From SIG603 sp964370405 (GTDB taxonomy: Bacteria > Bacillota > Clostridia > Oscillospirales > Acutalibacteraceae), in the NCBI GenBank assembly GCA_964370405.1, contig CAYJJB010000009.1, positions 1 to 34,233 of the forward strand: a DNA stretch of 34,233 bases, read 5' to 3'. Within the stretch, counting starts at the first letter, position 1; the number at the start of each line of letters is the position of its first letter. Shown one piece after another: positions 15,182 through 21,981 of the stretch. The translations under genes and the position numbers were made by a program. Under the pieces are notes generated by a model. That model did no database searches, had not been told where the DNA came from, and saw only the letters and a list, made by a program, of their open reading frames with translations.

Positions 15182-16561
15182 ATGATTTCAGAATTTAGCA
15201 CGATTGCGGCAATATGTACAGCTCAGTCACCAGGTGCTGTTGGTTTAATAAGAATTTCAGGACAAAATGCGCAGGAAATTGCTGATAAAGTTTTTGTTTG
15301 TGCAAAAAGCAGTGTTAAACTTTTTGATACTGCCGCAAACAGTTTTCTTTATGGAAAAATTGTTGATGAAAATGGGCAAAAAATTGATGAGGCAATTGCC
15401 CTTAATTTTCTTGCGCCAAAAAGCTATACAGGTGAAAATGTTGTGGAGCTTTCTTGCCATGGTGGAATGTTTGTAATGCAAAAGGTGTTAAATGCTGTTA
15501 TTAAGGCAGGTGCTAGAATAGCCTCGCCTGGAGAATTTTCTAAAAGAGCATTTTTAAACGGCAAATTTGACCTTGCACAGGCTGAGGCGATTATGGACAT
15601 CATAAGTGCGCAAAATGAGCAAGCGGCAAAAATTGCAATTGGCACAAAGGACGGCGCTCTTTCAAAAGGCATAGAAAAAATTACGCAGGAGCTTGTAAAT
15701 ATTGCATCGCATTTAAGTGCATGGGCAGATTACCCCGATGACGACGTTCCGCAAATTGATGAAGATATGTTAAAGTCATCTTTAAAAAATGCTGAAACTA
15801 AATTAAATGAACTCATTACATCTTTCGATAAAGGAAAAATTATACGTGACGGAGTTGAAACAGCAATAGTGGGCAAGCCAAATGCAGGCAAGTCAACGCT
15901 TATGAATTTACTTGCTGGTTGTCAAAAATCTATTGTGACACACATTGCTGGTACTACACGAGATGTTGTGGAAGAGCGTGTTGTATTTTCTAATATTGTA
16001 CTAAATCTTGCAGATACTGCTGGAATGAGAAATACTGAAGACCCTGTTGAAAAAATTGGAGTGCAAATTGCAAAAGACAAAATGAGCACGGCGCAACTTG
16101 TTTTTGCAGTGTTTGACTGCTCTGAAAAATTGACAGAAGACGATTTTTCTATGATAGAAAATTTAGATGGAGTGCCATCAATTGCAGTGATAAATAAAAG
16201 CGACTTAGAAAGCAAAATCGATACTAAATTTATTGAAGAAAATTTTGAGAGTGTGGTTTATATTTCTGCAAAAGAAGGAAATGGGCTTGAGGCACTTGAA
16301 ACAGCTGTTGAAAATATTTTTCACACAAAAAATTTGGACGACACGGCACTTATGCTTAATACTCAAAGACAAAAAGACATTGCGCTTAGAGCGTATGAAT
16401 GCTTAGTAGAAGCTAAAAATGCGTATGACTTTGGTATGACTTTAGACGCTGTAACGGTTTGCGTTGAAGATGCAATTAAGGCTTTGCTTGAACTTTGTGG
16501 AAAAAGTGTTAGCGAAGAAGTTGTAAATTCTGTCTTTGAAAAATTCTGTGTTGGAAAATAA
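15182..16561 (+). CDS. mnmE: tRNA uridine-5-carboxymethylaminomethyl modification GTPase MnmE
   Basis: MnmE works with MnmG to add the cmnm5 group to the wobble uridine of several tRNAs. It has the N-terminal tetrahydrofolate-binding domain (ISEFSTIAAICTAQSPGAVG at its start), a helical domain and an inserted G domain with P-loop GKPNAGKS (231-238), switch segment DTAG (about 278) and NKSD. The C-terminus ends FCVGK, the conserved [IV]GK tail whose Cys takes part in the reaction. The ATG at 15182 has ACGGAG upstream; a TTG six codons earlier is less likely. Length is 459 residues. mnmG follows after 32 bases. Confidence 0.97.
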   Translation: MISEFSTIAAICTAQSPGAVGLIRISGQNAQEIADKVFVCAKSSVKLFDTAANSFLYGKIVDENGQKIDEAIALNFLAPKSYTGENVVELSCHGGMFVMQKVLNAVIKAGARIASPGEFSKRAFLNGKFDLAQAEAIMDIISAQNEQAAKIAIGTKDGALSKGIEKITQELVNIASHLSAWADYPDDDVPQIDEDMLKSSLKNAETKLNELITSFDKGKIIRDGVETAIVGKPNAGKSTLMNLLAGCQKSIVTHIAGTTRDVVEERVVFSNIVLNLADTAGMRNTEDPVEKIGVQIAKDKMSTAQLVFAVFDCSEKLTEDDFSMIENLDGVPSIAVINKSDLESKIDTKFIEENFESVVYISAKEGNGLEALETAVENIFHTKNLDDTALMLNTQRQKDIALRAYECLVEAKNAYDFGMTLDAVTVCVEDAIKALLELCGKSVSEEVVNSVFEKFCVGK

Positions 16562-16593
16562 AAATTGCTATTTTGGCGGAATGGAGCAAATGA

Positions 16594-18462
16594 ATGTATA
16601 TATCGGAAAGTTATGAAATTGCAGTTATAGGAGCTGGACATGCTGGCATAGAGGCAGGTCTTGTCGGAGCAAGGCTTGGCTGTAAAACTGCGGTTTTTAC
16701 AATAAATATGGATGCAGTGGGCAACTGCCCCTGTAATCCTAGTATTGGTGGCACGGCAAAAGGGCACTTGGTGCGTGAAGTTGATGCCTTGGGTGGAGAA
16801 ATGGGCAAAACTGCCGATGCAACCACTTTGCAAAGTCGTATGCTAAATTTAGGAAAAGGGCCTGCTGTTCATTCTTTAAGAGCGCAAATTGATAGAATGA
16901 AATATGCGCAAACCATGAAGCAAAAGCTTGAAAAACAAGAAAATCTCAGTTTAATTCAAGCAGAAGTTGTTTCACTTGAGAGGGACGGCGATTTTTGGAA
17001 TTTAGAAACAAGAACTGGCGCTGTGCATAAATGCAATACTGTAATTTTGGCAACAGGCACATTTCTTGGTGGAAAAATATTTATAGGCGATTTGGCATAT
17101 GCAAGTGGTCCTGACGGAATGTTTCCAGCAAGCTTTTTGTCAAACTCACTTGTTGATTTGGGACTTGAATTAAGAAGATTTAAAACTGGTACACCTGCAA
17201 GGGTTCACAGAGGCTCTATAAATTTTACAGAGCTAGAAGAGCAAAACGGCGATGAACCTATAGTGCCATTTTCTTATGAAACACATGACGAACTGCAAAA
17301 CACAGAGCTTTGTCACATTGCATGGACCAATGACAAAACAAAACAGATCATTATGGATAATATTCACCGCTCACCACTTTATGGTGGTGCTATTGAAGGT
17401 GCGGGCCCTAGATATTGCCCTAGTATTGAAGATAAGGTTGTTAGGTTTTCTGAAAAACCAAGACATCAGCTATTTATTGAGCCATGTGGCAGTAACACAG
17501 AAGAAATGTATTTACAAGGAATGAGCTCCTCTTTACCTGAAGATGTTCAGCTTGGATTTTACCGCTCTATAAAAGGGCTTGAAAATGTGCAAATTATGCG
17601 ATTTGCCTATGCAATTGAGTATGACTGTGTTGACCCAACGCAAATGGACGCATGTTTAGAATTTAAAAAACTTCCTGGACTATACGGCGCAGGCCAATTC
17701 AATGGCTCGTCAGGCTATGAAGAAGCAGCGGCTCAAGGTTTTGTTGCTGGTGTAAATGCTGCACATAGAGTTCTAGGTAAGGACAAATTTATTTTAGGCA
17801 GAGATAATTCTTATATAGGAACACTCATTGATGACCTCATCACAAAAGGATGTTCAGACCCTTATAGAATGATGACCTCACGCTCTGAGTATCGCTTGAT
17901 TTTAAGGCAAGATAATGCCGACGAAAGGCTTACTCCACTAGGAAGGGAGTTAGGGCTTATTTCAGATGATAGGTGGGAAGCCTTTTGTGAGAAGCAAGAG
18001 CAAAAAGCATTGGAAATAAAACGCTGTGAAAAAACAGTATTTCCACCTTCTGATGCCTTAAATAAAATTTTGGTTTCACGTGAAACATCTCCAGTTACTT
18101 CTGGTGTTAGACTCTCAGAATTACTAAAGAGGCCACAAATTAAGTATGAACATTTGGGCGAGATAGATGTAAATCGCCCTAACTACTCAAAATATGTCTT
18201 TGAAGCTGTGGAGATAGAGCTGAAATATATGGGATACATTAAAAGGCAAAAAGATGATGTTATGCAAATGAAGAAGCTAGAGAAGAAAAAATTGCCCACA
18301 ACTCTCGATTATAATGACATAAAAGGATTAAGAATTGAAGCTGTGGAGAAACTGAATAAGATAAAACCTGAAAATATTGCAAGAGCATCACGAATTTCAG
18401 GGGTAAGCCCTGCGGATATATCAGTTTTGCTGATTTATCTTGCAACAAATAAAGGAGAGTAA
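16594..18462 (+). CDS. mnmG: tRNA uridine-5-carboxymethylaminomethyl modification enzyme MnmG (GidA)
   Basis: MnmG is the FAD- and NADH-dependent partner of MnmE in wobble-uridine modification. The N-terminal dinucleotide-binding motif is GAGHAGIEAG (13-22). Other family marks are NCPCNPSIGGTAKGHLVREVDALGG, FKTGTPARVHRGS, FIEPCGSNTEEMYLQGMSSSLPEDVQ and the GQFNGSSGYEEAAAQG segment near the middle. Length (622) is normal. The ATG is preceded by GGAG. A near-perfect ParB-binding parS sequence lies inside the coding region at 18072-18087, where it encodes VSRET. rsmG begins 2 bases after the stop. Confidence 0.97.
   Translation: MYISESYEIAVIGAGHAGIEAGLVGARLGCKTAVFTINMDAVGNCPCNPSIGGTAKGHLVREVDALGGEMGKTADATTLQSRMLNLGKGPAVHSLRAQIDRMKYAQTMKQKLEKQENLSLIQAEVVSLERDGDFWNLETRTGAVHKCNTVILATGTFLGGKIFIGDLAYASGPDGMFPASFLSNSLVDLGLELRRFKTGTPARVHRGSINFTELEEQNGDEPIVPFSYETHDELQNTELCHIAWTNDKTKQIIMDNIHRSPLYGGAIEGAGPRYCPSIEDKVVRFSEKPRHQLFIEPCGSNTEEMYLQGMSSSLPEDVQLGFYRSIKGLENVQIMRFAYAIEYDCVDPTQMDACLEFKKLPGLYGAGQFNGSSGYEEAAAQGFVAGVNAAHRVLGKDKFILGRDNSYIGTLIDDLITKGCSDPYRMMTSRSEYRLILRQDNADERLTPLGRELGLISDDRWEAFCEKQEQKALEIKRCEKTVFPPSDALNKILVSRETSPVTSGVRLSELLKRPQIKYEHLGEIDVNRPNYSKYVFEAVEIELKYMGYIKRQKDDVMQMKKLEKKKLPTTLDYNDIKGLRIEAVEKLNKIKPENIARASRISGVSPADISVLLIYLATNKGE
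18072..18087. promoter_or_regulatory. parS-like ParB binding site inside mnmG
   Basis: GGTTTCACGTGAAACA matches the consensus TGTTTCACGTGAAACA at 15 of 16 positions, differing only at the first base. It lies about 2.1 kb from the perfect parS at 20223. Confidence 0.8.
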
Positions 18463-18463
18463 T

Positions 18464-19186
18464 TTGGATAATAATTTGTTAAAATATTTAATTTCCACTT
18501 GTAATGATGTTGAAATAGAAATTAATGAGGAACAAGCAACAAAATTCATGCGCTACTTAGAGCTCTTACTTGAATGGAATGAAAAAATAAATCTAACCGC
18601 AATCACTGAGCCACATGATGTGGTAGTAAAACATTTTGTTGATAGCCTGTTTTTGCTAAAATTTTCAGATATTCCAAAAGGTGCTTCTTTTATAGATGTT
18701 GGCACAGGTGCTGGATTTCCTGGAGTTCCAATAAAAATTATGCGACCAGATATAAAATTAACTCTGCTTGACTCGCTCAATAAAAGGTTAAATTTCTTGG
18801 GTGAAGTATGCAAAGAGCTTGATATTGATGTTAATTTAGTCCATGCAAGAGCAGAAGATGCTGGCAAAAAGCCTGAGCTTCGTGAAAAATTTGATATTGC
18901 AACAGCAAGAGCAGTAGCAAAACTTAGCGTGCTATCTGAGTACTGTATCCCTTTGGTGAAAAAAGGCGGTGCATTTATTAGCATGAAAGGACCAAATTTC
19001 GGCACTGAACTTAAAGAAGGAGAAAATGCTGTAAAAATTTTAGGTGCAGTAAAAGAAAAGAACGAAACATTTACTTTGCCTGATGCAGAGAACAGTGAGC
19101 GAAATATAACTATTTTTAGAAAGAAAAATGCAACACCAAAAATTTACCCAAGGCACGGCAATAAAATTTCAAAATCGCCTTTATAA
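18464..19186 (+). CDS. rsmG: 16S rRNA (guanine527-N7)-methyltransferase RsmG (GidB)
   Basis: RsmG methylates G527 of 16S rRNA using S-adenosylmethionine. The SAM-binding motif FIDVGTGAGFPGVPIKI is clear, with LLDSLNKRLNFL as the second motif and the family tail YPRHGNKISKSPL at the C-terminus. I place the start at TTG 18464 because AAAGGAGAG lies just upstream. That start is one base after the mnmG stop; an upstream TTG at 18440 would put the ribosome binding site inside the gene. The product is 240 residues, the usual length. A terminator follows, closing the mnmE-mnmG-rsmG operon. Confidence 0.95.
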   Translation: MDNNLLKYLISTCNDVEIEINEEQATKFMRYLELLLEWNEKINLTAITEPHDVVVKHFVDSLFLLKFSDIPKGASFIDVGTGAGFPGVPIKIMRPDIKLTLLDSLNKRLNFLGEVCKELDIDVNLVHARAEDAGKKPELREKFDIATARAVAKLSVLSEYCIPLVKKGGAFISMKGPNFGTELKEGENAVKILGAVKEKNETFTLPDAENSERNITIFRKKNATPKIYPRHGNKISKSPL

Positions 19187-19195
19187 GGCTAAGGT

Positions 19196-19240
19196 AAAAG
19201 ATAGGAATGAAAATTCATTCCTATCTTTTAAATTTTTTTA
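19196..19240 (+). terminator. Intrinsic terminator of rsmG
   Basis: Perfect 15-bp arms AAAAGATAGGAATGA and TCATTCCTATCTTTT enclose a very short loop and are followed by AAATTTTTTTA. Confidence 0.9.
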
Positions 19241-19279
19241 TTGTCGCAACAATATATGACAAAATTCTATTAAACTTGG

Positions 19280-19288
19280 TGCTACAAT
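19280..19288 (+). promoter_or_regulatory. Possible extended -10 promoter of noc
   Basis: TGCTACAAT fits an extended -10 (TGn plus TACAAT) 38 bases before the noc start and after the rsmG terminator. No convincing -35 box is present. Confidence 0.4.
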
Positions 19289-19326
19289 GTGTACAAGCTT
19301 AAATTTGAAATTTTGGAGGTGCGGAC

Positions 19327-20115
19327 ATGTTTTTGGTAGATAAAAGGCAAAAGTTAATAACGGTTCCAATTTTTAAAATTGCGCCGAATCCTGCACAACC
19401 AAGAAAAAGGTTTGGAACCAAAGAAATTGAGTCGCTTGCAAAGAGTATAGAAGAAAACGGCTTAATTCAGCCAATAGTAATAAGAAAGATTGACAAAGGC
19501 TATGTGCTCATTGCAGGAGAGAGAAGGTTGCGTGCGGCAAAACTTGCAGGGCTTAGAGAAATTAGCGCAATAATTAGTGACTGTAATGATAAAGAATCGG
19601 CAACAATTGCAATTGTTGAAAACTTGCAAAGAAAAAATTTGAGTATATTTGAAGAAGCGTTTTCAATATACTCGTTAATAAAAGAGTGGGAATTAACACA
19701 GGATGAGGCTGCAAAGAAACTGGAAATGAGCCAGTCTGCAATTGCAAATAAGCTAAGGCTACTTAGGTTGAGCGCTGAAGAACAAAAGTTAATTGAAGAG
19801 AATAAGTTGACAGAAAGACATGCAAGAGCAATATTAAAGATTGAAGATAAGACAGTGCGAATAGCTGTACTTAAAACTATAATTGAAAAAGAGCTGAATG
19901 TAAAAAATTCAGAAGAATATATTGAGAAAATATTAAATCCAAAGAAAAAACAAAAGATGAAAGGTTTTATCTGCGGAGATATTAGAGTGTTTATGAACAC
20001 TGTGAACAATGCGGTTACAACTATGATGACTGCAGGAATTTATGCAAACCTGCAAAAAATTGAAACAGACAATTACATTGAGTGCATAGTTAAAATTGAG
20101 AAACCGCAACATTAA
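19327..20115 (+). CDS. noc: Nucleoid occlusion protein Noc (ParB paralogue)
   Basis: Noc is a CTP-dependent ParB-family clamp that keeps division off the nucleoid in Bacillus. The CTP-binding GERRLRAA (64-71) and ENLQRKN motifs are present. The recognition helix reads MSQSAIANKLRLLRL with Gln136, and TERHARA follows, as in B. subtilis Noc and unlike the SRP..SLRLLRLP and GHARA of the second ParB in this window. The C-terminal GDIRVFMNTVNNAV segment also matches Noc. An in-frame TGA at 19306 rules out an upstream start, so the protein begins only about 12 residues before the ParB core. It therefore lacks room for the N-terminal amphipathic membrane helix of B. subtilis Noc. Its position rsmG-noc-parA-parB is standard in Firmicutes. 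Confidence 0.88.
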   Translation: MFLVDKRQKLITVPIFKIAPNPAQPRKRFGTKEIESLAKSIEENGLIQPIVIRKIDKGYVLIAGERRLRAAKLAGLREISAIISDCNDKESATIAIVENLQRKNLSIFEEAFSIYSLIKEWELTQDEAAKKLEMSQSAIANKLRLLRLSAEEQKLIEENKLTERHARAILKIEDKTVRIAVLKTIIEKELNVKNSEEYIEKILNPKKKQKMKGFICGDIRVFMNTVNNAVTTMMTAGIYANLQKIETDNYIECIVKIEKPQH

Positions 20116-20156
20116 TTTAGAGTACAAGAGTGACCCATTCCCTTATTCATTTCCCA

Positions 20157-20205
20157 AAATAGAGGAGCGACAGGTGGTAATTCATCTGTTGCTTCTCTAT
20201 TTTTA
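20157..20205 (+). terminator. Intrinsic terminator of noc
   Basis: Arms AAATAGAGGAGCGACAGGTG and CATCTGTTGCTTCTCTATTT pair with a few mismatches around a 5-base loop, followed by T-rich sequence. Confidence 0.75.
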
Positions 20206-20222
20206 TATAAATTATGCTAAAA

Positions 20223-20238
20223 TGTTTCACGTGAAACA
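20223..20238. promoter_or_regulatory. Perfect parS site
   Basis: TGTTTCACGTGAAACA is identical to the consensus parS bound by Spo0J/ParB. Four A on the left and four T on the right extend the perfect palindrome to 24 bases (20219-20242). It sits between noc and parA, the usual location near the origin. Confidence 0.95.
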
Positions 20239-20277
20239 TTTTAATTTTTTTAAAATAAATCTCTCTCAGGCTTTATT

Positions 20278-20305
20278 TTGAGAGAGTTATGTGGTAAAAT
20301 ATTAT
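20278..20305 (+). promoter_or_regulatory. Candidate promoter of parA
   Basis: TTGAGA (20278-20283), a 16-base spacer and TATTAT (20300-20305). The inverted repeat CTCTCTCA (20261-20268) / TGAGAGAG (20279-20286) overlaps the -35 box and has no T-run after it, so it looks more like an operator than a terminator. Confidence 0.5.
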
Positions 20306-20333
20306 AGATGAAAAGGAAGGGATGTGATATGGT

Positions 20334-21098
20334 ATGGGCAAGATAATTTCAATTGCCAACCAAAAAGGTGGAGTGGGCAAAACCACTACGGCAGTTAATT
20401 TATCTGCGGCACTTAGCAGTGCAGGAAATAAAGTTTTACTTCTCGATTTAGACCCACAGGGTAACTCGACAAGCGGTGTCGGAATTGACAGAAGAAACAT
20501 AAAATCTAGCTCTTATACTTTAATTGTTGATGAAACAGGTGCAAAAAGCACTATAATTAAGACTGAATTTGATAATTTAAGCATAATTCCGTCTGATATA
20601 AATTTAGCAGCGGCAGAAATTGAAATAGCCTCAATGGAAAATCGTGAGTACAGGGTTAAGGCATTTTTAACAGCGGTAAGAGAAGAGTTTGAATACATAA
20701 TCATTGATTGTCCACCATCTCTTGGAATGATTACAACAAATGCATTAACAGCAAGCGACACAATATTAATTCCAATTCAGTGTGAATACTACGCCTTAGA
20801 GGGACTAAGTCAACTTATGAATAGTGTTAGAATTGTTAAAAGGCAATTAAATGAAAGACTGGACATAGAGGGCGTGTTGCTTACTATGTATGATGGCAGA
20901 CTTAACCTAACACAACAAGTTGTTGCAGAAATTAAGAAATATTTTCCGAAAAAAGTATTTAAAACAGTAATTCCAAGAGCAGTAAGAATTTCAGAGGCTC
21001 CAAGTTTTGGTCAGCCTGTAACATATTATGATAAAATGGGCAAGGGCTCGCTTGCATATACAGAGCTTGCAAAGGAGCTAATCTCTAAAAATAGATAG
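20334..21098 (+). CDS. parA: Chromosome partitioning ATPase ParA (Soj)
   Basis: ParA/Soj is a deviant Walker-A ATPase that moves or regulates the ParB-parS complex and, in Bacillus, DnaA. The deviant P-loop KGGVGKTT (11-18), the Walker B region IIIDCPPSLG and IPIQCEYYALEGLSQL are all present. It is 254 residues with a short N-terminus, so it is the chromosomal Soj type rather than a plasmid ParA with a DNA-binding extension. Translation must begin at ATG 20334, although the AAGGAAGG ribosome binding site is unusually far (13 bases) and two other ATGs lie between. parB follows after 12 bases. Confidence 0.96.
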   Translation: MGKIISIANQKGGVGKTTTAVNLSAALSSAGNKVLLLDLDPQGNSTSGVGIDRRNIKSSSYTLIVDETGAKSTIIKTEFDNLSIIPSDINLAAAEIEIASMENREYRVKAFLTAVREEFEYIIIDCPPSLGMITTNALTASDTILIPIQCEYYALEGLSQLMNSVRIVKRQLNERLDIEGVLLTMYDGRLNLTQQVVAEIKKYFPKKVFKTVIPRAVRISEAPSFGQPVTYYDKMGKGSLAYTELAKELISKNR

Positions 21099-21110
21099 GA
21101 GTTAAGAGGT

Positions 21111-21953
21111 ATGAAAAAAACAGGGCTTGGCAAGGGGCTTGATGCCATTTTTGCCGAAAATACAAATGAAAATGGCGCAGTTTCACTGAAAATGCGTGAT
21201 ATAGAACCAAATAAAAGCCAACCAAGAAAGCATTTTGACGATGCAGCACTTAATGAACTTGCAGATTCCATAGCGCAGCACGGTATAATTCAGCCAATTT
21301 TGGTAAGACCAATATTTACAGGAGGTTATCAAATTGTGGCAGGCGAGCGCAGATGGCGTGCGGCAAGAATGGCAGGGCTTACAGAAATTCCAGCACTTGT
21401 AAAAGAAATGGACGACAAGCTCTTTATGCAGCTTGCATTAATTGAAAACTTGCAAAGAGAAGACTTAAGCCCAATGGAAGAAGCAAGGGGTTTTGAGAGT
21501 TTAATTGATGAGCATGACATGAGCCAAGAAGAACTCTCAAAGGTAATAGGAAAATCAAGACCAGCAATAACAAATTCGTTAAGGCTTTTGCGTTTGCCTG
21601 AAGTGGTGCAAAACATGCTTGAGGACGAGCTTTTAAGTGCAGGACACGCAAGAGCACTATTAAGCCTTAAAGATGAAGAAAAAATGTTGGCGCTTGCAAA
21701 GAAAACCATAGAAAACGCTTACTCAGTAAGAGAGCTTGAAGCACTTTGCAAAAAAGCGCAAAGTGATGAAGAACCTAAGAAAAAAGAAGCAAAACAAAAG
21801 CTTCATTATTATAGCGAGGTACAACTTGCCCTAAACGAATTTTTAGGAAGAAAAGTAAATGTGGCAGGTGGCAAGAAAAAAGGCGTTTTGGAAATAGAAT
21901 TTTATGGAGAAGACGATTTAAAAGAGCTTATAGAAACACTGAACTTAAAGTAG
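21111..21953 (+). CDS. parB: Chromosome partitioning protein ParB (Spo0J)
   Basis: ParB binds parS, hydrolyses CTP and spreads on DNA to load SMC and drive segregation. The start MKKTGLGKGLDAIFAEN is the classic ParA-interacting N-terminus. The CTP-binding patch GERRWRAA (78-85) and ENLQREDLSPMEEA follow. The helix-turn-helix (about 125-155) reads IGKSRPAITNSLRLLRLP, the parS-specific form with Arg-Pro. The C-terminal dimerisation domain ends at residue 280. It is cotranscribed with parA. Two parS sites in the window are its expected targets. Confidence 0.96.
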   Translation: MKKTGLGKGLDAIFAENTNENGAVSLKMRDIEPNKSQPRKHFDDAALNELADSIAQHGIIQPILVRPIFTGGYQIVAGERRWRAARMAGLTEIPALVKEMDDKLFMQLALIENLQREDLSPMEEARGFESLIDEHDMSQEELSKVIGKSRPAITNSLRLLRLPEVVQNMLEDELLSAGHARALLSLKDEEKMLALAKKTIENAYSVRELEALCKKAQSDEEPKKKEAKQKLHYYSEVQLALNEFLGRKVNVAGGKKKGVLEIEFYGEDDLKELIETLNLK

Positions 21954-21981
21954 TTGAGAATGGATAATTATGGAGGTACAG

